Shown here: piece after piece, positions 1 through 6,805 of the stretch
Position numbering within the stretch: position 1 is the first letter of the stretch
How the letters are laid out: each line of letters opens with the position of its first letter
Origin: Arthrobacter sp.
GTDB taxonomy: Bacteria; Actinomycetota; Actinomycetes; Actinomycetales; Micrococcaceae
Reading direction: 5' to 3'
Assembly (NCBI GenBank): GCA_031178585.1
Contig: JAPSIT010000027.1
Span: 1 to 19,929, forward strand
DNA length: 19,929 nt
Made by a program: the position numbers and the translations under genes
The notes under the pieces: generated by a model
Told to the model about the DNA's origin: nothing
The model's input: the letters and a program-made list of their open reading frames with translations, nothing else
Databases searched by the model: none

Positions 1-49
1 GGGCCCGGTCACCCGGGTGCCCGGAATCTGGGAGGTACTTCAGGTACAT

Positions 50-123
50 GGGGCTATAGCTCAGCTGGTTAGAGCGCGGGACTCATAATCCTAAGGTCCT
101 CGGTTCAAGTCCGAGTAGCCCTA
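50..123 (+). tRNA. tRNA with CAU anticodon, probably elongator tRNA-Met
   Basis: The sequence folds into a full 74-nt cloverleaf. The acceptor stem GGGGCTA pairs with TAGCCCT, with a G-U first pair. T8 and A9 are present, the D arm is GCTC/GAGC, the anticodon loop is CTCATAA, and the T arm is CTCGG-TTCAAGT-CCGAG with discriminator A. The anticodon is CAU. The anticodon stem lacks the three stacked G-C pairs of initiator tRNA, so this is elongator Met or, less likely, the Ile2 tRNA whose C34 is modified to lysidine. Sequence alone does not separate these two. CCA is not encoded: the genome reads CCT after the discriminator. One stem pair, C27-A43, is a mismatch. A terminator follows within about 10 bases, so it is a single-gene unit. 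Confidence 0.93.
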
Positions 124-133
124 CCTGTTCTGC

Positions 134-174
134 AAAGAGCCGCGGCCGACGTTCAACGTCGGCGGCGGCTCTTT
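134..174 (+). terminator. Rho-independent terminator of the tRNA
   Basis: A 20-bp inverted repeat begins AAAGAGCCGC and ends GCGGCTCTTT, has one mismatch and almost no loop, and is followed by the T-rich TTTCTGTTT. It lies 10 bases after the tRNA. The A/T ends of the arms would let it work in both directions. Confidence 0.85.
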
Positions 175-234
175 CTGTTTCCAGCGCTAAGTGGGAATTC
201 GCAAACAACTGGGTTTCTTCAAGCAATTGAGGTA

Positions 235-252
235 TGTTACCGATCAGTAACA
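235..252. promoter_or_regulatory. TetR-type palindromic operator candidate
   Basis: TGTTACCGATCAGTAACA has perfect 6-base arms (TGTTAC/GTAACA) around a GATC centre, with only two non-symmetric positions. It lies 36 bases before the start codon of the acyl-CoA dehydrogenase, where a repressor would overlap the promoter. Size and shape resemble sites of TetR-family regulators of acyl-CoA metabolism. No such regulator gene is in the window. Confidence 0.5.
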
Positions 253-287
253 TCCGCCCGGGGCCGCTGCCCACGTAAAGGAACCCC

Positions 288-1478
288 ATGTCCACAACAG
301 AATTCGACATCGACAGCCTTCCCTACGCCGATGGGGACTTCTTCGCCTTTGAGCAGCTTCTGAGCGCCAAGGAGCAGGACCGGCTGGCCGAACTCCGGTC
401 CTTCCTGGCGCGAGAGGTACGGCCGATTGCCGTTGACTGCTGGAACCGTGGGGAATTCCCCATGGAGCTGATTCCGAAGCTTGCCGAGGTCGACCTCGTC
501 AGCCCCGTGCGCCGCCAGGGCCACTCCAACCTCTTCGCCGGCATCGTGCATGCCGAGGTCACCCGCGCGGATACCTCAATTGCCACCTTCTTGGGAGTTC
601 ACGACGGACTGTTCACCGGGTCCATCGAAGCGCTTGCCTCGCCCGAGCAGCAGGAGGCCTGGCTGCCGGACATCTACGGCCTGAAAAAGATCGGCGCCTT
701 TGGGCTGACAGAACCCCTCGGCGGCTCCGACGTCGCCGGCGGAACCCGTACTACGGCACGGCGGGACGGCGGCCGGTGGATCCTGAACGGCGCCAAGCGC
801 TGGATTGGCAACGCGACGTTCTCTGACTGGGTGGTGGTTTATGCCCGGGACGTGGCCGACAACCAGGTCAAGGGATTCCTGGTGGACGCCACCCTTCCCG
901 GCTTCGGCGCCACCAAGATTGTGAACAAGATTTCCCTGCGCACCGTCCAGAACGCGGATATCACCCTGGATGATGTGGAAGTTCCTGACTTCTTCAAACT
1001 CGCGAAGGCCAACAGCTTCCGCGACATCAACAAGGTCCTTAAAGTCACCCGGCTCGCCGTTGCCTGGCAGGCTGTGGGCCAGCAGCTGGCAGCCTTTGAC
1101 GTCGCCCGCCGCTACGCTGTCGAGCGCCACCAGTTCGGCCGCCCGCTTGCCTCCTTCCAGCTGGTGCAGAGCCAGCTTGTGCAGATACTGGGCAATGCCG
1201 TCAGTTCCCTGGGGATGATGGTCCGCCTTTCCCAGCTTGAGGATGCCGGGGAGTCCAGGGATGAACAGTCCGCGCTGGCCAAGGCCTTCACCACCGCCCG
1301 GATGCGCGAGAGCGTTGCCATCGGCAGGAGCCTCCTGGGCGGGAACGGCATAGTGACCGACTTCGAGATGGCCAAGATCTTCGCCGATGCAGAGGCCATC
1401 TACTCCTATGAGGGCACCCACGAGGTGAACACGCTGCTCGTCGGGCGCGCCATCACCGGGGTCTCCGCCATCGTCTGA
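288..1478 (+). CDS. Acyl-CoA dehydrogenase, glutaryl-CoA dehydrogenase-like
   Basis: This is a 396-residue cytoplasmic FAD enzyme that should oxidise an acyl-CoA at the alpha-beta bond and pass electrons to electron-transfer flavoprotein. The usual three parts are visible: a helical N-domain (about 15-130), a beta domain with the signature GAFGLTEPLGGSD (136-148), and a C-domain with RYAVERHQFGRPL (275-287) and LLGGNGI. The catalytic base is E375 in YEGTHEV, and the ending GRAITG is typical of the glutaryl-CoA dehydrogenase branch. However, the region around residues 93-106 (RADTSIATFLGVHDG) has no arginine where human GCDH has RSAMS, so the substrate may not be glutaryl-CoA. Start: ATG behind AAAGGA with a 6-8 base spacer. 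It is a single gene, probably controlled by the palindrome at 235-252. Confidence 0.9.
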   Translation: MSTTEFDIDSLPYADGDFFAFEQLLSAKEQDRLAELRSFLAREVRPIAVDCWNRGEFPMELIPKLAEVDLVSPVRRQGHSNLFAGIVHAEVTRADTSIATFLGVHDGLFTGSIEALASPEQQEAWLPDIYGLKKIGAFGLTEPLGGSDVAGGTRTTARRDGGRWILNGAKRWIGNATFSDWVVVYARDVADNQVKGFLVDATLPGFGATKIVNKISLRTVQNADITLDDVEVPDFFKLAKANSFRDINKVLKVTRLAVAWQAVGQQLAAFDVARRYAVERHQFGRPLASFQLVQSQLVQILGNAVSSLGMMVRLSQLEDAGESRDEQSALAKAFTTARMRESVAIGRSLLGGNGIVTDFEMAKIFADAEAIYSYEGTHEVNTLLVGRAITGVSAIV

Positions 1479-1480
1479 AC

Positions 1481-2062
1481 TCACCCCTCATACAGCGGCA
1501 GCAGGATGGAAGGCCGCAGATCCATCACGAACCCCAGCGGGTTGACATAGTCTTGCCCGCGCCGCACGCCCCAGTGCACGCAGGGGGTTGCTCCGCAATG
1601 GCCGGTCATCAGGGCGCCCAGGACGTCACCCTTTGCGACGGTATCGCCCTTCTTCAGCCTGCTGCGCACCGGCTCGAAACTGCTGCGCAGGCCGTTGCCG
1701 TGGTCCACAGTGACAACGGGCCGGTCCACCACCATGCCCACGAAGCTAACGGTGCCGGACTCCGGTGAGGTGACCGGGCCGCCGTCGGCCGCTGCCTGCA
1801 AATCCACGCCGCGGTGGCCGCTCAGCCACGGCTTGTCCGGGGGGTCAAACGCGCGCAGGACCGCGGGCCGGGGCGCCACGGGCCACGCCCACGACCGTGC
1901 GGCAGGGGCAGCGGCAGCAGGGGAGGACCTGCCCGCGGGTTCCGCAGCGCCTACTGCCGTCGTGTGTGACGGCAATCCCGCCGCGGGGGAGGAGGACGGT
2001 GCGGCCGACGGGGCGGCGGCGGCCGCAAGCACAAGGACAGCCAGCAGGATGGGGGCTTTCAT
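1481..2062 (-). CDS. Secreted M23/LytM-type peptidase-fold protein, probably catalytically degenerate
   Basis: The protein has an N-terminal signal peptide (MKAPILLAVLVLA), a long Ala/Ser/Pro linker and a C-terminal M23 domain (about residues 57-190). Zinc ligands are visible: H83 and D87 in HRGVD, and H163 in CVHWG. In active LytM enzymes the motif HxH supplies a catalytic His before the last ligand; here that residue is Cys (C161). The second catalytic His, in the usual YxHL, is also absent (SSFEPV). It may therefore bind peptidoglycan or activate another hydrolase, as EnvC/NlpD do; this role is inferred. Two cysteines, in GHCGATPC, may form a disulfide. Start: ATG at 2062 with GGAG 4 bases upstream, which puts the signal peptide at the N-terminus. 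The frame stays open to another ATG at 2098. The stop is 2 bases from the convergent dehydrogenase stop. Confidence 0.82.
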   Translation of the reverse strand: MKAPILLAVLVLAAAAAPSAAPSSSPAAGLPSHTTAVGAAEPAGRSSPAAAAPAARSWAWPVAPRPAVLRAFDPPDKPWLSGHRGVDLQAAADGGPVTSPESGTVSFVGMVVDRPVVTVDHGNGLRSSFEPVRSRLKKGDTVAKGDVLGALMTGHCGATPCVHWGVRRGQDYVNPLGFVMDLRPSILLPLYEG

Positions 2063-2337
2063 GACTCCAGTGTTGCGGGGAAGAAGGGACGCGGACATTG
2101 GCCTGAAAGCCTATGTGGACAACGGCGGGGACGGCGCTGTCCGCGGTGCCGGGGACGCGGAGCGCTGTAGTACACTTGACGGAGCAGTTTGCTGTGCCCT
2201 CAACGTATTCCAATTTCTCTTGGGTAGCGTCAGCACGCCCCATTCAGGAGTGCGGGGGAGCAGCAGCTGACTACGCGTATCCAGCCCTCCATTACCGGAA
2301 GCCACAGGTTCCCGGCGGAGGATTGTGCCTCTTGCGG

Positions 2338-2356
2338 TCCGGACCAACAGTCCGGA
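2338..2356 (+). promoter_or_regulatory. Hairpin in the rpsB leader
   Basis: TCCGGAC-CAACA-GTCCGGA forms a perfect 7-bp stem with a 5-base loop about 125 bases before the rpsB start. It has no U-run, so it is not a classical terminator. It may be a structural element of an autoregulatory leader. Confidence 0.4.
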
Positions 2357-2430
2357 TGAGAAGCGCAATGGATGCCAGGAGCATCGCCCGGCTTGGGTGA
2401 AGCTAACAACCGTCAACTATTGGCAGGGTA

Positions 2431-2451
2431 AGAGCGGCCCACGGGCGCTCT
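2431..2451 (+). promoter_or_regulatory. Hairpin just before the rpsB ribosome-binding site
   Basis: AGAGCG at 2431-2436 pairs with CGCTCT at 2446-2451, with a further CC/GG pair inside. It ends 17 bases before the Shine-Dalgarno AAGGAG (2469-2474), a suitable place for feedback control of S2 translation. That role is inferred from position only. Confidence 0.35.
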
Positions 2452-2481
2452 CATGAATGACCTGCCGGAAGGAGCGTCGGC

Positions 2482-3342
2482 ATGCCCGTCGTAACCATGC
2501 GCCAGCTGCTTGACAGCGGCGTCCACTTTGGACACCAGACCCGCCGTTGGAACCCGAAGATGAAGCGCTTCATCTTCACCGAGCGCAACGGCATCTACAT
2601 CATTGACCTCCAGCAGTCGCTGTCCTACATCGACCGCGCCTACGAGTTCGTCAAGGCTACCGTTGCCCACGGCGGCACCGTGCTCTTCGTCGGCACCAAG
2701 AAGCAGGCCCAGGAAGCAATTGCCGAGCAGGCAACCCGCGTTGGCCAGCCGTACGTCAACCAGCGTTGGCTCGGCGGTATGCTGACCAACTTCCAGACGG
2801 TTGCCAAGCGTATCCAGCGCATGAAGGAACTCGAAGAGATCGACTTCGAAGACGTCGCCGGCTCCGCTTACACCAAGAAGGAACTGCTGCTCCTCCGCCG
2901 CGAGCTGACCAAGCTTGAGTCCAACCTCGGTGGTATCCGCAACCTCACCAAGGCACCCTCCGTGCTGTGGATCGTGGACACCAAGAAGGAGCACCTGGCT
3001 GTTGACGAAGCCAAGAAGCTCAACATCCCGGTTGTGGCCATCCTGGACACCAACTGCGACCCGGACGAAGTCGACTTCCCGATCCCGGGCAACGACGACG
3101 CCATCCGCTCCGTGAACCTGCTGACCCGCGTTGTTGCTGACGCTGTTGCCGAAGGTTTGATCGCCCGCAACCAGCGCGCAACCGGCAACACCGAGACTCC
3201 GGAAGAGCCGCTGGCTGAGTGGGAGCGCGAGCTCCTCGAGGGCAGCAAGGCTGAGGCTGCTGCAGCCGAAGCCCCGGCTGCCGAAGCTCCCGCCGCAGAG
3301 GAAGCCGCGGCTGACGCCGAGGCCACCGACGCCGAGAAGTAA
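2482..3342 (+). CDS. rpsB: 30S ribosomal protein S2
   Basis: The 286-residue protein is ribosomal protein S2 of the small subunit, which binds late in assembly and helps place S1 or mRNA. It is recognised by the N-terminal [20 protein letters not shown], the segment [10 protein letters not shown], and [11 protein letters not shown]. The last ~35 residues are an Ala/Glu-rich acidic tail with AEAP repeats, longer than in E. coli S2 (241 residues) and common in actinobacteria. Start: ATG 7 bases after AAGGAG. It is followed by tsf on the same strand after 126 bases containing two hairpins, the conserved rpsB-tsf order. Confidence 0.99.
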   Translation: MPVVTMRQLLDSGVHFGHQTRRWNPKMKRFIFTERNGIYIIDLQQSLSYIDRAYEFVKATVAHGGTVLFVGTKKQAQEAIAEQATRVGQPYVNQRWLGGMLTNFQTVAKRIQRMKELEEIDFEDVAGSAYTKKELLLLRRELTKLESNLGGIRNLTKAPSVLWIVDTKKEHLAVDEAKKLNIPVVAILDTNCDPDEVDFPIPGNDDAIRSVNLLTRVVADAVAEGLIARNQRATGNTETPEEPLAEWERELLEGSKAEAAAAEAPAAEAPAAEEAAADAEATDAEK

Positions 3343-3360
3343 ACAACTCCATCGGGATTT

Positions 3361-3382
3361 CCCGGCGCCCTCGGGCGCCGGG
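3361..3382 (+). terminator. First rpsB-tsf intercistronic hairpin
   Basis: CCCGGCGCC-CTCG-GGCGCCGGG is a perfect 9-bp G/C stem with a 4-base loop, 18 bases after the rpsB stop. No U-run follows. It could act as an attenuator, a pause site or an mRNA 3'-end stabiliser that lowers tsf expression relative to rpsB. Confidence 0.5.
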
Positions 3383-3385
3383 GCA

Positions 3386-3430
3386 ACTGACAGGATGGCG
3401 GCCCGCCTGGCGGGCTGCCGTCCTGTCAGT
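3386..3430 (+). terminator. Second, very long rpsB-tsf intercistronic hairpin
   Basis: Two 22-base arms (3386-3407 and 3409-3430) are separated by a single T. They pair along their whole length in RNA, with only two G-U wobbles (3396/3420 and 3400/3416). The outer arms read ACTGACAGGA and TCCTGTCAGT. A short TTTT occurs 17 bases later (3446-3449). Likely roles are partial termination or RNase III processing between rpsB and tsf. Confidence 0.6.
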
Positions 3431-3468
3431 ACGTACACCACATAAATTTTCTAGACAGAGGGGTTCAC

Positions 3469-4305
3469 ATGGCGAACTACACTGCCGCTGATATCAAGGC
3501 TCTGCGCGAGCGCACCGGCGCCGGCATGATGGATGTCAAGAAGGCTCTCGATGAGGCCAACGGCGACGCCGAGAAGGCGATCGAGATCATCCGCATCAAG
3601 GGTCTGAAGGGCGCCACCAAGCGCGAAGGCCGCTCCACCGCTGAAGGCCTGGTTGCTGCCAAGGTCGACGGCAAGGTCGGCGTGATGATCGAGGTAAACT
3701 GCGAGACCGACTTCGTCGCCAAGGCTGACAAGTTCATCCAGCTCGCCGACAAGGTACTGGCCGTCGCCGTCGAGTCCGGCGCCGCAGACCTCGAGACCCT
3801 CCTCGCAACTGACGTGGACGGCAAGCCGCTGTCTGAGGTTGTTGTTGAAGAAGGCGCCGTTCTCGGCGAGAAGGTAGTAGTCCGCCGCATCTCCCGCATC
3901 GAGGGTGCCACGGTCGACGCTTACCTGCACAAGACCTCCAAGGACCTTCCGGCCCAGGTCGGCGTCCTGTTCGCTGTTGACGGTGAAGGTGAAGCTGCCG
4001 CTACCGCAGCCCACGACGTTGCTGTCCACATTGCCGCCATGGCCCCGAACTACCTCTCCCGCGAGGACGTTCCGGCTGACCTGGTCGAGTCCGAGCGCCG
4101 CATCGCCGAGGAGACCGCCAAGGCCGAGGGCAAGCCCGAAGCCGCCATGACCAAGATCGTGGAAGGCCGCGTCACCGGCTTCTACAAGGGTGAGGTCCTG
4201 GTTGACCAGGCCTTCGCCAAGGATGCCAAAAAGTCTGTGGCCCAGGTCCTCGAAGAGGCCGGCGTCAAGGGAACAGCCTTCACGCGTTTCCGCGTCGGCT
4301 CCTAG
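3469..4305 (+). CDS. tsf: Translation elongation factor Ts
   Basis: The 278-residue EF-Ts is the guanine-nucleotide exchange factor that regenerates EF-Tu-GTP in the cytosol. The N-terminal UBA-like domain carries the signature LRERTGAGMMDVKKAL (residues 12-27), and the core carries MIEVNCETDFVAK, the family's second signature. The C-terminal part ends in the exchange-domain segment KSVAQVLEEAG. Length is normal for actinobacteria. Start: ATG 5 bases after AGAGGGG. It is second in the rpsB-tsf unit. A terminator-like hairpin lies just after the stop, so pyrH probably has its own promoter as well. Confidence 0.99.
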   Translation: MANYTAADIKALRERTGAGMMDVKKALDEANGDAEKAIEIIRIKGLKGATKREGRSTAEGLVAAKVDGKVGVMIEVNCETDFVAKADKFIQLADKVLAVAVESGAADLETLLATDVDGKPLSEVVVEEGAVLGEKVVVRRISRIEGATVDAYLHKTSKDLPAQVGVLFAVDGEGEAAATAAHDVAVHIAAMAPNYLSREDVPADLVESERRIAEETAKAEGKPEAAMTKIVEGRVTGFYKGEVLVDQAFAKDAKKSVAQVLEEAGVKGTAFTRFRVGS

Positions 4306-4313
4306 TCAGACAC

Positions 4314-4350
4314 GCAAGGGGGTGGTCACTCTGGTGGCCGCCCCTTTTGC
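4314..4350 (+). terminator. Terminator-like hairpin after tsf
   Basis: GCAAGGGGGTGGTCAC pairs with GTGGCCGCCCCTTTTGC, using three G-U wobbles and one bulged T. The four T residues lie in the descending arm. It is placed 9 bases after the tsf stop and probably ends most rpsB-tsf transcripts. Confidence 0.6.
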
Positions 4351-4423
4351 ATGCACTGGCCACAATGGCTCTTGGCCACCCAGCACGATAATCTAGCTCA
4401 GAACTCACCAACGGGAAGGCACG

Positions 4424-5161
4424 ATGGAAGCCGTTAATACTTCAGTCCAGTCAGAGAAGAGCAGGCGCCGGGTCCTCCTGAAGCTGTCGGGTGAGGTCTT
4501 CGGCGGCGGCAAGCTCGGCGTGGATCCGGATACCGTCCGCGGTGTCGCCAAGCAGATCGCCGCAGCCGTTCCCGACGTCGAGGTCGCCATTGTGGTGGGC
4601 GGCGGCAACTTCTTCCGCGGAGCCGAACTGTCCGGAAGCGGCATGGACCGCTCCCGCGCCGATTACATGGGCATGCTCGGGACCGTCATGAACTGTCTGG
4701 CCCTGCAGGACTTCCTGGAGCAGGCCGGCGTTGAAACCCGGGTGCAAAGCGCCATCACCATGGGCCAGGTGGCCGAGGCCTACATTCCGCGCCGCGCCAT
4801 CCGCCACATGGAGAAGAACCGCGTGGTCATCTTCGGCGCCGGGGCCGGGCTGCCCTACTTCTCCACCGACACAGTTGCTGCCCAGCGCGCACTGGAAGTC
4901 CACGCGGACGTCGTCCTGATGGCGAAGAGCGGCGTGGATGGCGTGTACACCGCCGACCCGAAGAAGGACCCGGCCGCCGAGAAGCTGGAAAAGCTCAGCT
5001 ACGACGACGCCCTCCGCCGCGACATCCGGGTCATGGACCAGACCGCGATGACCATGTGCAAGGACAACAACCTCTCCATGGTGGTGTTCGGCATGGAAGG
5101 TGAAGGGAACGTCACCCGGGCCATCCGTGGCGAGCAGCTGGGAACGCTGGTCACCCCCTAG
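4424..5161 (+). CDS. pyrH: Uridylate kinase (UMP kinase)
   Basis: The enzyme converts UMP + ATP to UDP + ADP in pyrimidine nucleotide synthesis; the bacterial form is a hexamer of the amino-acid-kinase fold. Visible signatures are [13 protein letters not shown] (17-29, ATP site), [10 protein letters not shown] (57-66) and [13 protein letters not shown] (138-150, UMP site), then [17 protein letters not shown]. The length of 245 residues is usual. Start: ATG 4 bases after GGGAAGG. The 118-base gap after tsf holds the terminator and a GATAAT at 4387-4392 that may be a -10 element, though no good -35 is seen. frr follows after 96 bases, the standard order. Confidence 0.98.
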   Translation: MEAVNTSVQSEKSRRRVLLKLSGEVFGGGKLGVDPDTVRGVAKQIAAAVPDVEVAIVVGGGNFFRGAELSGSGMDRSRADYMGMLGTVMNCLALQDFLEQAGVETRVQSAITMGQVAEAYIPRRAIRHMEKNRVVIFGAGAGLPYFSTDTVAAQRALEVHADVVLMAKSGVDGVYTADPKKDPAAEKLEKLSYDDALRRDIRVMDQTAMTMCKDNNLSMVVFGMEGEGNVTRAIRGEQLGTLVTP

Positions 5162-5184
5162 TTACAGCTAGGATATTTTTAGGA

Positions 5185-5207
5185 GGTTCCGTCCATCGGG
5201 CGGAACC
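5185..5207 (+). promoter_or_regulatory. Hairpin between pyrH and frr
   Basis: GGTTCCGTCC-ATC-GGGCGGAACC forms a 10-bp stem with one G-U pair and a 3-base loop in the 96-base pyrH-frr gap. The T-run (TATTTTT) precedes rather than follows it, so it is not a standard plus-strand terminator. It may protect or process the transcript. Confidence 0.4.
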
Positions 5208-5257
5208 CGGATTGTGAAATGCCCCGGGTGCCGGGAGCCAATTGCTGAGGAGAGATC

Positions 5258-5815
5258 GTGATCGAAGAAACCTTGCTCGAAGCCGGGGACAAGATGGACA
5301 AGGCGGTTGAGGTAGCCAAGGAAGACTTCGCCTCGATCCGGACCGGACGGGCCACGCCGGGCCTCTACAACAAGGTGATGGTGGACTACTACGGTACGCC
5401 CACGCCCCTTCAGCAGCTGGCGTCCTTCGCGGTGCCCGATGCGCGCACCATCCTCATCACGCCTTACGACAAGACGGCGCTGCGGGACATCGAGCGCGCG
5501 CTGAGCGATTCCGAGGTCGGCGCCAACCCGTCCAACGACGGGAACGTCATCCGCGTCACCATCCCGGAGCTTACGCAGGAGCGCCGCAAGGAATACGTGA
5601 AGATCGTGAAGTCCAAGGGCGAAGAGGCGAAGGTCTCGATCCGCAACATCCGCCGCAAGGCCAAGGAAACCCTGGACCGCCTGGTCAAGGACGGCGAAGC
5701 CGGCGAGGACGAGGGCAACCGCGGCGAAAAGGAACTCGACGCGATCACCAAGCAGCACGTCGAAGGCATCGATGAACTGCTCAAGCGCAAGGAAGCAGAG
5801 CTGCTCGAGGTCTGA
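5258..5815 (+). CDS. frr: Ribosome recycling factor
   Basis: The 185-residue RRF works with EF-G to split post-termination ribosomes. It has the family's usual length and the two-domain plan: a three-helix bundle (residues 1-30 and 105-185) around a small beta domain. Key stretches are [21 protein letters not shown] and the C-terminal [20 protein letters not shown]. Start: GTG at 5258, preceded by GAGGAGAG, an ideal Shine-Dalgarno; no ATG lies in a better position. The stop codon TGA overlaps the cdsA start by one base (TGATG), so the two are translationally coupled. Confidence 0.98.
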   Translation: MIEETLLEAGDKMDKAVEVAKEDFASIRTGRATPGLYNKVMVDYYGTPTPLQQLASFAVPDARTILITPYDKTALRDIERALSDSEVGANPSNDGNVIRVTIPELTQERRKEYVKIVKSKGEEAKVSIRNIRRKAKETLDRLVKDGEAGEDEGNRGEKELDAITKQHVEGIDELLKRKEAELLEV

Positions 5816-6747
5816 TGGGGCAGGCACAGCAGGCCCCCGGAGCGCGGGCCCGATCCCGGACCCGACAGAGCCGGCAACCAAAGCCCAATCCGACCCCCGG
5901 TGCTGGGCGCAACCTGCCGGCGGCAACCGCCGTCGGGCTTGGGATGCTCTTTGCGGTGCTGGGCGGGCTGCTCTTCTTCCCGCTTGGCTTCGTCGCCGTC
6001 ACCACCACCTTTGCCGTGTTCGGCGTGTGGGAAATTTTCCGCGCCCTGGAAGCCAACGGCACGCGCCTGCCCATTGTGCCCGTCATGGTGGGCACGGTGG
6101 CGATGCCTTTTGCCGCCTACTTCGGTGGGCTGGAAAGCCTGCTGTTCGCCATGCTGGCCAGCAGTGTGGCGGTGCTGCTCTGGCGGTCCATCGAAAGCGC
6201 CATCGGCTCGGCGCGCAGCATCTTTGCCGGCGTTTTCACACTTGCCTGGGTGCCCTTCCTGATCAGCTTCTCCGCCCTGCCGCTGCACGTTGCCGGGGGA
6301 GTAACCCCTGTTGGCCTGTGGCCGGGGGGAACCGTCCCCGACGGCGCCTGGCAGGTGGTCATCCTGCTTCTGCTGGTGGTTTCCAATGACACCTTCGGAT
6401 ACCTGGTCGGAGCGTCGCTGGGCAAGCACCCCATGGCTCCCAAGATCAGTCCGAAGAAGTCGTGGGAGGGCTTTGCCGGGTCCATCGGCGGCGCCATGCT
6501 GATCGGTGTCCTGGCCTGTATGTTCGTGCTCGGAAAACCCTGGTGGGTGGGTGTTGTGCTCGCCGTCGGGATGGTGGCAGCGGCCACGGCCGGCGACCTC
6601 GCGGAATCCATGGTCAAGCGTGAGCTCGGAATCAAGGACATGAGCAGCATCCTTCCCGGGCACGGCGGGGTGATGGACCGGCTGGACTCGATCGTCTTCG
6701 CCTCACCGGTGGCATACCTGCTGTTCGTGCTCGTGTCGGGCGTGTGA
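5815..6747 (+). CDS. cdsA: Phosphatidate cytidylyltransferase (CDP-diacylglycerol synthase)
   Basis: This membrane enzyme makes CDP-diacylglycerol from CTP and phosphatidic acid, the precursor of phosphatidylglycerol, cardiolipin and phosphatidylinositol. The protein has 310 residues. After a basic, Pro-rich cytoplasmic N-tail (1-32) come roughly eight hydrophobic segments. The signature is complete: S265-M-V-K-R, K274-D275, then LPGHGGVMDR (280-289). ISPKKSWEG (211-219) and NDTFGY (191-196) are also conserved. It overlaps frr by one base, with CGAGG of the frr 3' end serving as ribosome-binding site. The frr-cdsA coupling is common in bacteria. Confidence 0.97.
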   Translation: MGQAQQAPGARARSRTRQSRQPKPNPTPGAGRNLPAATAVGLGMLFAVLGGLLFFPLGFVAVTTTFAVFGVWEIFRALEANGTRLPIVPVMVGTVAMPFAAYFGGLESLLFAMLASSVAVLLWRSIESAIGSARSIFAGVFTLAWVPFLISFSALPLHVAGGVTPVGLWPGGTVPDGAWQVVILLLLVVSNDTFGYLVGASLGKHPMAPKISPKKSWEGFAGSIGGAMLIGVLACMFVLGKPWWVGVVLAVGMVAAATAGDLAESMVKRELGIKDMSSILPGHGGVMDRLDSIVFASPVAYLLFVLVSGV

Positions 6748-6805
6748 GATCAGCCCTGAAAAATTGCGTTAGAAACTGAGCTGAAAAGCATTGAAGGATT
6801 ACAAG

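Larger units (their letters stand above)
2063..2481. other. Intergenic region: promoter zone and long leader of rpsB
   Basis: This 419-base gap separates the divergent M23 gene and rpsB. It holds a TTGACG hexamer at 2176-2181 that could be a -35 element, although no convincing -10 follows, and two hairpins listed separately. If transcription starts near 2210 the rpsB leader would be about 270 nt. Open frames of 95-101 codons exist here on both strands, but they lack good start signals and their products are Arg/Pro/Ser-rich with no recognisable domain, so I do not call them genes. Confidence 0.5.

Noticed and set aside
1..49. Palindrome CACCCGGGTG (10-19) upstream of the tRNA
   Set aside because: Short G/C palindrome of a kind frequent in such DNA; no promoter hexamers can be confidently assigned around it.
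576..1484. 302-codon minus-strand open frame opposite the acyl-CoA dehydrogenase
   Set aside because: Gly/His/Asp-rich translation with no domain. It is antisense to a clear gene and is a high-GC codon-phase shadow.
2113..2400. 95-codon plus-strand and 101-codon minus-strand frames in the rpsB upstream gap
   Set aside because: Poor start signals, composition unlike neighbouring proteins, no recognisable domain, and the two frames overlap each other. Better explained as leader DNA.
2413..3441. 342-codon minus-strand open frame opposite rpsB
   Set aside because: Shadow of the rpsB codon pattern; a long antisense frame is expected in high-GC DNA.
5464..6663. 399-codon minus-strand open frame opposite frr and cdsA
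   Set aside because: Rich in His, Gly, Gln and Asp with no domain and spanning two well-identified genes.
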